DNA from: Pseudomonadota bacterium
GTDB lineage: Bacteria; Pseudomonadota; Alphaproteobacteria; Reyranellales; Reyranellaceae
Length of the DNA: 64,000 nt
Direction of reading: 5' to 3'
NCBI GenBank assembly: GCA_018240745.1
Contig: JAFEFF010000187.1
Span: forward strand, 1 to 64,000
In this document: positions 54,956 through 63,435 of the stretch, piece by piece
Numbering within the stretch: position 1 is the stretch's first letter
Layout of the letters: each line of letters opens with the position of its first letter
Position numbers and translations under genes: made by a program
Notes under the pieces: generated by a model
Seen by the model: only the letters and a program-made list of their open reading frames with translations
What the model was told of the DNA's origin: nothing
The model's database searches: none

Positions 54956-56359
54956 TCACTCGGCCGCGGCTTTCCTGGGCGCCGGCTCCGGCCGGGGCGT
55001 CCGCATGGTGACGAATTCCTCGCCGGCCGTGGGGTGAATGCCCACGGTGGCGTCGAACTGAGCCTTGGTGGCGCCCGCCTTCACGGCCACCGCAAGGCCC
55101 TGGATCAGCTCGGCGGCATCGTCGCCCACCATGTGACAGCCAACCACCCGATCGGTCGCGGCCTCGACGATCAGCTTCATGAAGGTGCGCTGTCTGCGGC
55201 CGGCCAGCGTGTGCTTCATCGGCGTGAAGGCCGAGCTGTAGACGCGCAGCTCGCCGAGCGTCCTGCGCGCCTCTTCCTCGGTCAGGCCGACATTGGCCAT
55301 CTCGGGCTGGCAGAACACGGCCGACGGCACATTGCGATGGTCGGCCTTGCGCGGCTTGTTGCCGAACTCGGTGTCGGCGAAGCAGTGGCCTTCCATCAGT
55401 GCTACAGGCGTCAGAGCGATGCGATCGGTGACATCGCCGACCGCCCAGATGTTGTCCGCCGTCGTCTTCGACCATTCGTCCACCGCGACAGCGCCCGCTT
55501 TGTCGAGCTGCACGCCCGCCTTTTCCAGGCCGATGCCGTGCGTGTTGGGGACGCGGCCGGTGGCGTACATCACGAGGTCGGTCTCGAACACGCCGCCGAG
55601 CGGCGTGTGGAGCTTGTAGGGCGGGTGGCGGCCCCCCTTCTCATCCACGGTCGCCTGGATGCGCTGGATCTCGGTTTCCGAGCGGATCCGGATGCCGCTC
55701 GCCTTCAGCGCGTCGTGCACGAAGGTGCGGCACTCCTCGTCGAAGCCGCGCAGCACGCGATCACGGCGAATCACGATGTCGACCTCGCAACCCAGGCCAT
55801 GGAAGATGCCGGCGAACTCGACCGCGATGTAGCCGCCGCCGACGATGGTTATGCGCCTGGGCAGCGGGTCGGGCAGGTGGAACGCCTCGTTGGAGGTAAT
55901 CGCGAACTCATGGCCCGGGATCGGCGGCACCTCGGGCCGGCCGCCGGTGGCGATCAGGATCTTGTCGGCCGTGACCGACTCGCCGCCGACCTCGATCGTG
56001 TGGCGGTCCATGAGCCGGCCGCGGCCCATATGGATTCTCACGTCGCTGCCCTCGAGCAAGCGGATGTAGACGCCGTTCAGCCGGTCGACCTCCTTGCTGA
56101 CGTTGTCGCGCAGCGTCGCCCACGAATGGGCCGGCTCGCCGACCGTCCAGCCATAAGCCGCCGAATCCTCGAATTCGTGCGCGTACTTCGAGCCGTAGAC
56201 GAGCAGCTTCTTCGGCACGCAACCGCGGATCACGCAGGTGCCGCCGACCCGATAGTCCTCGCAGATGCCGACCCGCGCGCCGTAGCCCGCGGCGATACGC
56301 GAGGCCCGCACGCCGCCCGATCCGGCGCCAATGACGAACAAGTCGTAGTCGTATGCCAT
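54956..56359 (-). CDS. gor: Glutathione-disulfide reductase
   Basis: 467 residues. FAD motif FVIGAGSGGVRASRIAA; redox disulfide GTCVIRGCVPKK (Cys42, Cys47); NADPH motif ITIVGGGYIAVEFAGIFHGLG; FAD aspartate in IWAVGDVTDRI; and the C-terminal HPTAGEEFVTMR catalytic His/Glu. It keeps glutathione reduced. The start was set at MAYDYDLFVIG. Confidence 0.95.
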   Translation of the reverse strand: MAYDYDLFVIGAGSGGVRASRIAAGYGARVGICEDYRVGGTCVIRGCVPKKLLVYGSKYAHEFEDSAAYGWTVGEPAHSWATLRDNVSKEVDRLNGVYIRLLEGSDVRIHMGRGRLMDRHTIEVGGESVTADKILIATGGRPEVPPIPGHEFAITSNEAFHLPDPLPRRITIVGGGYIAVEFAGIFHGLGCEVDIVIRRDRVLRGFDEECRTFVHDALKASGIRIRSETEIQRIQATVDEKGGRHPPYKLHTPLGGVFETDLVMYATGRVPNTHGIGLEKAGVQLDKAGAVAVDEWSKTTADNIWAVGDVTDRIALTPVALMEGHCFADTEFGNKPRKADHRNVPSAVFCQPEMANVGLTEEEARRTLGELRVYSSAFTPMKHTLAGRRQRTFMKLIVEAATDRVVGCHMVGDDAAELIQGLAVAVKAGATKAQFDATVGIHPTAGEEFVTMRTPRPEPAPRKAAAE

Positions 56360-56496
56360 GACGAATCCCGAGGAGAACAAAACCACAACACGGCCACAAT
56401 TCCGGCCCGGCGCCGACTATATCGGCGCTTAGAGCGGCAGGTAAGGGAACCGGAGCGTGTGTCTCCAGTGCCTGATACAACTATAGGTTGATATCC

Positions 56497-56979
56497 ATGA
56501 CGAAGAAGACCCTGCCGATCATCCTGCTCCTCTTGGGCGCCGTGCCTGCGCTTGCCGTATCGGCCCTCGCCGCGCCCGGTCCGGTGACCGACAACCCGCG
56601 TCCGGTGCGCCCATCGAATTCCGGCGTCATGCGTTACGACGCCAACAAGGACGGCTTCGTCGACCGCGCCGAGTGGAACGCGGGCCAGGAAACGCGCTTC
56701 CAGCAGCTCGACGCCGACAAGGACGGCAAGCTCACCAAGCAGGAGCTGTTCGCCCAGTCGCGCTCGACCTCCGACCGCGCGCTCGAGCGGCAAGAGGCCT
56801 TCTTCCGCCGCATGGACACCGACCATGACGGCTTCGTCAGCAAGGCCGAATTCATGGTCCAGGCCGACAAGAACTTCGCCCGCTGCGACCTCGACCGCGA
56901 CGACCGCATCAATACGGCCGAATGCCGCCAGGCGTTGCGCCGCAAGCCGGTCGATCGCGCGGCGCGTCAGGACCGCTAA
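56497..56979 (+). CDS. Secreted EF-hand protein
   Basis: 160 residues. A signal peptide (cleavage near LAA-PGP) is followed by four EF-hand loops: DANKDGFVDRAE, DADKDGKLTKQE, DTDHDGFVSKAE and DLDRDDRINTAE. The fourth has Asp where Gly is usual, so it may bind calcium less well. Probably a periplasmic calcium-binding protein. It diverges from gor. Confidence 0.82.
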   Translation: MTKKTLPIILLLLGAVPALAVSALAAPGPVTDNPRPVRPSNSGVMRYDANKDGFVDRAEWNAGQETRFQQLDADKDGKLTKQELFAQSRSTSDRALERQEAFFRRMDTDHDGFVSKAEFMVQADKNFARCDLDRDDRINTAECRQALRRKPVDRAARQDR

Positions 56980-57006
56980 ACCATCGTCCACGCGCGCCGC
57001 TGTTCG

Positions 57007-57066
57007 CCGTCCCATCCGTCCAAGGACGCGTGGGACGGCTTCGATGCCGATGCCATCGGCATCGAA
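57007..57066. repeat. Two stacked perfect hairpins
   Basis: CCGTCCCA/TGGGACGG with a 16-base loop, then TTCGATGCCGAT/ATCGGCATCGAA with a three-base loop. They lie in the space between two convergent genes and precede a terminator-like hairpin. Confidence 0.65.
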
Positions 57067-57096
57067 CGGCCGCGACTCTCATGCCTCTTCAAAGAG

Positions 57097-57121
57097 AAAG
57101 GCCGCCTCGCGGCAGCCTTTT
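57097..57121. terminator. Terminator-like hairpin between convergent genes
   Basis: AAAGGC pairs with GCCTTT, with an inner CGC/GCG, ending in four T residues on the rightward strand; A-rich bases on the left give T residues leftward. Likely shared by the EF-hand gene and the solute-binding gene. Confidence 0.5.
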
Positions 57122-57140
57122 CCGTTCCTTTGCCGGCCAA

Positions 57141-58364
57141 TCAGGTGCTTTCGGCGTGCATGACCTCGCCGAACAGCTCCCAGCTCTCGGCCTTGAAGCG
57201 CGCGAGCTGGACCGCCTGGATCGGATAGAAGTCGGTCGAGCTGGTGTTGATCGTGATTCCGGGCAGCAAGAGCGGCAGCTCGAGATTCTTGAAGCCAGCG
57301 GCCTGCTTCATGACGTTCTCGCGGGTCAGCGTGTCGCCGCAACGCTTCAGCGTCTCGAGCATCAGCGCCGAGACGCAATAGGCGAAGACGTAGTTCCCGT
57401 CGGCCTGGTTGGCGCCCGGCATGTTCTTGTCCATCCACGCGTGCCACGCCTTCATGTCCGGCGAGCTGTCCCACTGCTTGTCGGTCGGGTCCTTGAGGTA
57501 GGCCGCGGTCAGGATGCCCTGGCTCGCCTCGTAGCCCGCCGGCTTGATCACCGAGGCGACCGAGGCGGAGACGTTGTTGAGATACTGCGTCGGCTTCCAG
57601 CCGATGTCGGCCGCCTTGCGGATCGCCTGGGCGGCGAACTTCGGCGTCGACACGTTGAAGAAGACGTTGGCGCCGGAGTCCTTGAGCTGGATCACCTGGC
57701 TGTCGACCGTCGGGTCGGTGACCTCATAGGTGACGTGCTTGGCGATCAGCTTGGCCTTGTCCTTGCCGAGGCCTTCCTTGAACCCGTCGACATAGTCCTT
57801 ACCGTAGTCGTCGTTCTGCATCAGGATGCCGATCTTGGGATCCTTGATCCTCGACAGCATGTGCTTGGCGTAGATCGCGCCTTCGGTGTGGTAGTCGGGC
57901 TGAAAGCCCATCGTCCACGGGAAGTGCTTGGGATCGCCCCACTTCGACGCGCCGGTCGAGATGTAAAGGTGCGGGACTTTCTTCTGGTTGACGTATTTGT
58001 GGATCGCCGTGTTGGTCGGCGTGCCGAGCGTCTGATAGAGCAGCAGCACCTTCTCCTGCTCGACGAGCTGGCGCACCACCTCGACCGTCTTGGGTGGGCT
58101 ATAGCCGTCGTCGAGGGTGATGAAGTTGACCTTGCGGCCGTTGATGCCGCCGGCATCGTTCACCGCCTTCCAGAACGCCTGATGGCACTTGCCGATCACA
58201 CCGTAGGCCGAGGCCGGACCGCTGTAGGGACAGCAATGGCCGATCTTGATCTCGGTATCGCTCGCCCCGTCGTCGTACTTCTTTTGACCGAACGCCACAT
58301 CGGATGCTGACAAAATGGCGGCTGTCGAAACGCCGCTCAGAAAACCACGCCTGCTCGTAACCAC
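57141..58364 (-). CDS. Branched-chain-type ABC substrate-binding protein, paralogue 1
   Basis: 407 residues from a GTG preceded by GGAGGA. The Tat-like leader TSRRGFLSG is followed by a mature domain with DTEIKIGHCCPYSGPASAYG and FDVSTPKFAAQAIRKAADIGWKP-type periplasmic-binding pattern (here FFNVSTPKF). It belongs to the LivK/UrtA-like family 1/Peripla_BP_6. The longer frame upstream is Arg/Pro-rich and was rejected. A hairpin terminator stands between it and paralogue 2. Confidence 0.9.
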   Translation of the reverse strand: MVTSRRGFLSGVSTAAILSASDVAFGQKKYDDGASDTEIKIGHCCPYSGPASAYGVIGKCHQAFWKAVNDAGGINGRKVNFITLDDGYSPPKTVEVVRQLVEQEKVLLLYQTLGTPTNTAIHKYVNQKKVPHLYISTGASKWGDPKHFPWTMGFQPDYHTEGAIYAKHMLSRIKDPKIGILMQNDDYGKDYVDGFKEGLGKDKAKLIAKHVTYEVTDPTVDSQVIQLKDSGANVFFNVSTPKFAAQAIRKAADIGWKPTQYLNNVSASVASVIKPAGYEASQGILTAAYLKDPTDKQWDSSPDMKAWHAWMDKNMPGANQADGNYVFAYCVSALMLETLKRCGDTLTRENVMKQAAGFKNLELPLLLPGITINTSSTDFYPIQAVQLARFKAESWELFGEVMHAEST

Positions 58365-58422
58365 GCTTCCTCCACTTATCGTTGAGCGGAACCAGCGTAG
58401 GCGAACCTCCGGAGGCGGCAAG

Positions 58423-58455
58423 AAAAAAGGCCGCCGGTTTTGCCCAGCGGCCTTT
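58423..58455 (-). terminator. Intrinsic terminator after paralogue 2
   Basis: Leftward RNA has a nine-base stem (AAAGGCCGC with its complement) then a run of six T. Good match to a rho-independent terminator; some readthrough to paralogue 1 may remain. Confidence 0.7.
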
Positions 58456-58481
58456 CGCTTCTCCACTCGCGCAGCGCTGAT

Positions 58482-59702
58482 TTAGCTGCTTTCGGCCGAC
58501 ATGACCTCGCCGAACAGCTCCCAGGTCTCGCCCTTGAAGCGCTCGAGCTGGACCGACTGGATCGGATAGAAGTCGGTCGCGCTGGTGCTGACGCTGATGC
58601 CCGGCAGGAGCAGCGGAACGTGCTGCTTCTTGAAGCTGGCGGCCTGCTTCATCACGTTCGCGTGGGTGAGCTCGTCGCCGCAGTTCTTCAGCGTCTGGTG
58701 CATCAGGAATGCCACCGAGTAGGCATAGACGTAGTTGGCGTCGCCCTTGTTGGCGCCCGGCATCCACTTGTCCATCCAGGCCTGCCACGCCTTCATCTCC
58801 TCGTCGTCGGCCCACTTCTTGTCGGTCGGATCCTTGAGGTAGGCGGCAGTGATGATGCCCTGCGCGTTGTCGAAGCCCGCCGGCTTGATCACCGAGGCGA
58901 CCGAGGCCGAGACGTTGGTCATGTACTGCGCCGGCTTCCAGTTGATCTCGGCCGCCTTGCGGATCGCCTGGGCGGCGAACTTCGGCGTCGCGATATTGAA
59001 GAAGACGTTGGCGCCGGTGTCCTTGAGCTGGATGATCTGGCTCTCGACCGTCGGATCGGTCACCTCGTAGGTGGCGAGCTTGGCGATCACCTTGGCGTTG
59101 TCCTTGCCCAGCCCTTCCTTGAAGCCCTCGAGGTAGTCCTTACCGAAGTCGTCGTTCTGCATCAGGATGCCGACCTTCGGATCCTTGACGTTGGCCAGGA
59201 TGTGCTTGGCGTAGATCACGCCCTCGGTGTGATAGTCGGGCTGGTAGCCCATGGTCCACGGGAAGTGCTTGGGATCGCCCCATTTCGACGCCCCGGTGGC
59301 GACGTAGAGCTGCGGCACCTTCTTGCTGTTCATGTACTTGTGGATCGCCGTGTTCGACGGCGTGCCGAGCGTGTTGAAGCAGCACAGCACCTTCTCCTGC
59401 TCGACCAGCTGGCGCACGACCTCGACGCACTTGGCCGGGTTGTACCCGTCGTCGAGGGTGATGAAGTTGACCTTGCGGCCGTTGATGCCGCCGGCGGCAT
59501 TGACGCTCTTCCAGTAGCCCTCGATACCCTTGCCGATCACGCCGTACGCGGAGGCCGGGCCGCTGTAGGGGCCGCAATGGCCGATCTTGATCTCGCTGTC
59601 CGAGGCTCCGTTGTCGTACTTCTTCTGCGCGAACGCACGCGTACCCGACAACACTGCGGCGGCCGACACGCCACCGATGAAACCACGCCTGCTCGTCTGC
59701 AC
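58482..59702 (-). CDS. Branched-chain-type ABC substrate-binding protein, paralogue 2
   Basis: 406 residues from a GTG. Leader QTSRRGFIGG (twin-arginine-like), then DSEIKIGHCGPYSGPASAYGVIGKGIEG. It is closest to paralogue 1 (both have IGHC before PYSGPAS). The C-terminus TDFYPIQSVQLERFKGETWELFGEVM is shared by all four. Confidence 0.9.
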   Translation of the reverse strand: MQTSRRGFIGGVSAAAVLSGTRAFAQKKYDNGASDSEIKIGHCGPYSGPASAYGVIGKGIEGYWKSVNAAGGINGRKVNFITLDDGYNPAKCVEVVRQLVEQEKVLCCFNTLGTPSNTAIHKYMNSKKVPQLYVATGASKWGDPKHFPWTMGYQPDYHTEGVIYAKHILANVKDPKVGILMQNDDFGKDYLEGFKEGLGKDNAKVIAKLATYEVTDPTVESQIIQLKDTGANVFFNIATPKFAAQAIRKAAEINWKPAQYMTNVSASVASVIKPAGFDNAQGIITAAYLKDPTDKKWADDEEMKAWQAWMDKWMPGANKGDANYVYAYSVAFLMHQTLKNCGDELTHANVMKQAASFKKQHVPLLLPGISVSTSATDFYPIQSVQLERFKGETWELFGEVMSAESS

Positions 59703-59776
59703 TTTACGTCACCTCTCATTGGATTGGCGCGATCTTGTCCCGCGAAAATGCGGGCTTGAAAAGGCACAAATGACAA

Positions 59777-59798
59777 GGCCGCCGGAAAACCGGCGGCC
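59777..59798 (-). terminator. GC hairpin after paralogue 3
   Basis: GGCCGCCGG and its exact complement with an AAAA loop. Leftward it is followed by TTGTCATTT, only a weak T-run, so a partial terminator or mRNA-stabilising hairpin. Confidence 0.5.
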
Positions 59799-59839
59799 CG
59801 CTCGAGTCGCACACGTGTTCGTTCCGAAGTGCGGTCGGA

Positions 59840-61048
59840 TTACGTGCTCTCGGCGTGCATGATCTCGCCGAACAGCTCCCACGTCTCGCCCTTGAAGCGC
59901 TGCAGCTGCACCGCCTGGATCGGATAGAAGTCCGTCGGGCTGGTATTGACGAGGATACCGGGCAGCAGCAGCGGCACGCGGTACTTCTGGAAGCCCGCCG
60001 CCTGCTTCATCAGGTTGGCGCGCGTGAGATTGTCGCCGCAGCGCTTCAGCGTCTCGGTCATCAGCGCGCTGACCGCATAGCCGTAGACGTGGTTGGCGTC
60101 GGCCTTGTTGGCACCCGGCATGTGCTTGTCCATCCAGGCCGACCAGGCCTTCATCTCCGCGTTGTCGGCCCACTGCTTGTCGGTGGCATCCATCAGGTAC
60201 GAGGCCGTGATGACGCCCTGCGCGTTGTCGAAGCCCGCCGGCTTCATCACCGCCGCCACCGAGACCGAGACGTTGTTGAGGTAGTGCGCCGGCTTCCAGT
60301 TGAGGTCCGCCGCCTTCCTGATGCCCTGCGCCGCCGCCTTCGGCCCGGAGAAGTTCATGAAGATGTTGGCGCCGGAATCCTTGAGCTGGATGATCTGGCT
60401 GTCGACCGTCGGGTCGGTCGCCTCGAAGGTAACGATCTTGACGATCTTGTTGACGTCCTTGCCCAGTCCCTGCTTCAGGCCGTCGAGATAGTCGCGCCCG
60501 TAGTCGTCGTTCTGGTGCAGCACGCCGATCTTGGGATCCTTGGCGTTGGCCAGGGCGTGCTTGGCGTAGATGATCGCCTCGGTGTGGTAGTCGGGCTGGA
60601 AGCCCATGGTCCACGGGAAGTTCTTCGGATCACCCCACTTCGACGCGCCGGTCGCGACGTAGAGCTGCGGCACCTTCTTCTGGTTCATGTACTTGTGGAT
60701 CGCCGTGTTGCATGGCGTGCCGAGCGACTGGAAGAGCGCGAAGATCTTGTCGCCCTCGACCATCTGCCGGACCATCTCGACCGTCTTGGACGGCACGTAG
60801 CCGTCGTCGAGGGAGATGAACTTGATCTTGCGGCCGTTGACGCCGCCTGCGTCGTTCACCGCCTTGAAGTAGGCGTCGATCGTCTTGCCGATCGCGGCGT
60901 AGGCCGAGGCCGGGCCGCTGTAGGGGTTGGTGTTGCCGAGCTTGATCTCGGTGTCCGATGCGCCCTCGTCGTATTTCTTCTGCGCCAGCACTGCCGGCGC
61001 AGCCAAAAGGGCGGCCGAAGCGCCGCCCACGAACGTCCGTCTTCTCAC
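59840..61048 (-). CDS. Branched-chain-type ABC substrate-binding protein, paralogue 3
   Basis: 402 residues. Leader MRRRTFVGGASAALLAAPAV, then DTEIKLGNTNPYSGPASAYAAIGKTIDAYFK. It starts 18 bases after paralogue 4 and is probably transcribed with it and livHM. Family 1/Peripla_BP_6 receptor. Confidence 0.9.
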   Translation of the reverse strand: MRRRTFVGGASAALLAAPAVLAQKKYDEGASDTEIKLGNTNPYSGPASAYAAIGKTIDAYFKAVNDAGGVNGRKIKFISLDDGYVPSKTVEMVRQMVEGDKIFALFQSLGTPCNTAIHKYMNQKKVPQLYVATGASKWGDPKNFPWTMGFQPDYHTEAIIYAKHALANAKDPKIGVLHQNDDYGRDYLDGLKQGLGKDVNKIVKIVTFEATDPTVDSQIIQLKDSGANIFMNFSGPKAAAQGIRKAADLNWKPAHYLNNVSVSVAAVMKPAGFDNAQGVITASYLMDATDKQWADNAEMKAWSAWMDKHMPGANKADANHVYGYAVSALMTETLKRCGDNLTRANLMKQAAGFQKYRVPLLLPGILVNTSPTDFYPIQAVQLQRFKGETWELFGEIMHAEST

Positions 61049-61066
61049 AGGTTTACTCCCTCGCTG

Positions 61067-62290
61067 CTAGCTGCTCTCGGCGTGCATGATGTCGCCGAAC
61101 AGTTCCCAGGTTTCGCCCTTGAAGCGGGCGAGCTGGACCGCCTGGATCGGATAGAAGTCCGTCGGACTGGTGCTGACGGTGATGCCCGGCAGCGCCAGCG
61201 GAAGCTTCCACTTCTGGAAGTTGGCGGCCTGCCTCATGAGGTTCTCGCGCGTCAGGTTGTCGCCGCACTTCTTGAGCGTCTCGTGCATCAGGGTCGCCAC
61301 CGCGTAGGCGAAGACGTTGGATGCGTCGGACAGGCTGCCGCCCGGATTGTGCTTCTTCATCCAATCCACCCACGTCTTCATGTCGGGATGGCTGTCCCAC
61401 TGCTTGTCGGTGGGATCCATCAGATAAGCCGCCGTCATGACGCCCTGGACGTTCTCGAAGCCGGCCGGCTTCATCGCAGAGGCGACGCTCGCCGAGACGT
61501 TGTTGAGGTAGATCGTCGGCTTCCAGCCGATGTCGCCCGCCTTGCGCATCGCCTGCGCGGCGAACTTGGGGATGGCGATGACGAAGAAGACGTTGGCGCC
61601 GGAGTCCTTGAGCTGGATCACCTGGCTGTCGACCGTCGGGTCCGTCGTCTCGTAGGTCACGTGCTTGACGACCTTGCTGGCGTCCTTGCCGAGCCCCTCC
61701 TTGAAGCCTTCCCAGTAGTCTTTCCCGTAATCGTCGTTCTGCATGATGACGGCGATCTTGGGATCCTTGACGTTGGCCAGGAGGTGCTTGGCGTAGATCA
61801 CGCCTTCGGTGTGGTAGTCGGGCTGGAAGCCCATGGTCCATGGGAAGTGCTTGGGATCGCCCCACTTCGAGGCGCCGGTCGCGACGTAGAGCTGCGGCAC
61901 CTTCTTGCTGTTCATGTACTTGTGGATGGCCGTGTTGCACGGCGTGCCGAGCGTGTTGAACGTGCAGAGCACCTTGTCCTGCTCGACCAGCTGGCGGATG
62001 CATTCCACCGTCTTGGGCGGGCTATAACCGTCATCCAGCGAGATGAAGTTGATCTTGCGGCCGTTGATGCCGCCCGCTTCGTTGACGCTCTTCCAGTAGG
62101 CCTGAAGCGTCTTGCCGATCACCCCGTAGGAGGAGGCCGGACCACTGTAGGGGTTCGTGTGACCGATCTTGATCTCGGTATCACTCGCCCCGTCGTCGTA
62201 CTTCTTTTGAGCGAACGCCACGCTTCTACTCGTAAGCAACGCTGCGGCCGATACACCGGCCACGAAGGTACGCCTGTTGGTCTTCTTCAT
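61067..62290 (-). CDS. Branched-chain-type ABC substrate-binding protein, paralogue 4
   Basis: 407 residues. Leader KKTNRRTFVAGVSAAALL, then DTEIKIGHTNPYSGPASSYGVIGKTLQAYWK. It follows livM by 70 bases and so is the binding protein nearest its permease. ATG chosen over the TTG two codons before because GGGAGG is well spaced to it. Confidence 0.9.
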   Translation of the reverse strand: MKKTNRRTFVAGVSAAALLTSRSVAFAQKKYDDGASDTEIKIGHTNPYSGPASSYGVIGKTLQAYWKSVNEAGGINGRKINFISLDDGYSPPKTVECIRQLVEQDKVLCTFNTLGTPCNTAIHKYMNSKKVPQLYVATGASKWGDPKHFPWTMGFQPDYHTEGVIYAKHLLANVKDPKIAVIMQNDDYGKDYWEGFKEGLGKDASKVVKHVTYETTDPTVDSQVIQLKDSGANVFFVIAIPKFAAQAMRKAGDIGWKPTIYLNNVSASVASAMKPAGFENVQGVMTAAYLMDPTDKQWDSHPDMKTWVDWMKKHNPGGSLSDASNVFAYAVATLMHETLKKCGDNLTRENLMRQAANFQKWKLPLALPGITVSTSPTDFYPIQAVQLARFKGETWELFGDIMHAESS

Positions 62291-62360
62291 GTTCAACCTC
62301 CCAATACGAGATCAGATCATCAAAGCCTCACGCCTTCCCGGTGAACTCAGACTGTCTTGC

Positions 62361-63434
62361 TTAGTGGCCCTGGCGGCTCGCCGCAGGCTTGCTGGCGGCG
62401 ACCGCCGGACGCTCGGACGGCGCCGGGCCCTTCGAGCCGCGCCGCAGGCTGCGCATGGCGGCGTAGACGCCGCCAACGATGCCCATCGGCATCATGTACA
62501 TCAGCGCGATCAGCAGAATGCCGAACACGGTGTAGGCCGACAGGTCGAACTGCAGGCCGAGATCGTTCTTGATGAAGGTCGACAGCGCCTGCGCCGAGTT
62601 GTCGACCAGCACGTAGAAGATGCCGCCCACCACGCACCCGGCCAGCGAGCCGATGCCGCCCACCACCAGGCCGATCAGGAACTTGATCGACAGGAAGATG
62701 TTGAAGCTGTCGGGCGCCACGAAGGCGATCGCCGAGGCCGACAGGGCGCCGGCGATGCCGGTGATGGCTGCGCTGATGCCGAAGGTCACCGTCTTGTAGA
62801 GGCGCAGGTTGATGCCCATCGTGTCGGCGGCGATCGGATAGTCGCGAATCGCCATCATGGCGCGGCCGCTGCGGCTGTTCAGGATATTGTGCGAGATCCA
62901 GAACAGGATCACCATGACGATGAAGCAGTAGTAGTAGAGCCACTGGTCTTCCGACAGCGGCAGGCCGAACGGCGGCTCGGGCTTGCTGAGCACGATGCCC
63001 TGCACGCCGCCGGTGATGCCCTCGAGCCACTTGTACTTCAGGATCTGCGGCACCGAGAGCGCCAGCGCGAAGGTGGCGAGCGCGAGATAATGCCCCTCGA
63101 GCTTGAGCGCCGGCTGGCCGAACAGGTAGCCGACCACGAAGCAGATCACCGCCGCGATCGGCAGGGTCGCGTAGTACGGCACGTCGTACTGGTCCATCAG
63201 GATCGCCGCCGCGTAGGCGCCAACCGCGTAGAAGGCGCCGTGGCCGAGCGAGATCTGGCCGTTGAAGCCGGTCAGCAGGTTGAGGCCGAGCACCGCGATG
63301 GCGGCGATGATCATGGTGCTGACCAGGAACAGCCGGTAGCTCGACACGACGTCGGGCATCAGCGGGTTGAGCAGCGGGATCCCGAAGCCCAGCACCAGCA
63401 GGACGATCAGCCACTTCTTCGGGAACGGCGGCAT
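62361..63434 (-). CDS. livM: Branched-chain amino-acid-type ABC permease LivM
   Basis: 357 residues with about nine membrane segments. LNLLTGFNGQISLGHGAFYAVGAYAAAIL, GHYLALATFALALSVPQIL and SRSGRAMMAIRDYPIAADTMGINLRLYKTVTFGISAAITGIAGAL are the LivM signature. It starts one base after livH. Confidence 0.93.
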   Translation of the reverse strand: MPPFPKKWLIVLLVLGFGIPLLNPLMPDVVSSYRLFLVSTMIIAAIAVLGLNLLTGFNGQISLGHGAFYAVGAYAAAILMDQYDVPYYATLPIAAVICFVVGYLFGQPALKLEGHYLALATFALALSVPQILKYKWLEGITGGVQGIVLSKPEPPFGLPLSEDQWLYYYCFIVMVILFWISHNILNSRSGRAMMAIRDYPIAADTMGINLRLYKTVTFGISAAITGIAGALSASAIAFVAPDSFNIFLSIKFLIGLVVGGIGSLAGCVVGGIFYVLVDNSAQALSTFIKNDLGLQFDLSAYTVFGILLIALMYMMPMGIVGGVYAAMRSLRRGSKGPAPSERPAVAASKPAASRQGH

Positions 63435-63435
63435 G

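Noticed and set aside
53348..56491. A 1047-residue open frame on the + strand
   Set aside because: It runs antisense through DAHP synthase and gor; its product is rich in Arg/His/Val/Asp with no domain pattern. Such shadow frames are common in GC-rich coding DNA.
57141..62290. Repeated segments that could suggest a repeat array
   Set aside because: They are conserved blocks of four paralogous genes spaced by about 1.2-1.35 kb, with no short regular repeats and spacers as in CRISPR.
59855..62344. An 829-residue open frame on the + strand with internal repetition
   Set aside because: It is the antisense of solute-binding paralogues 3 and 4. The repetition reflects the paralogous genes, not a repeat protein.
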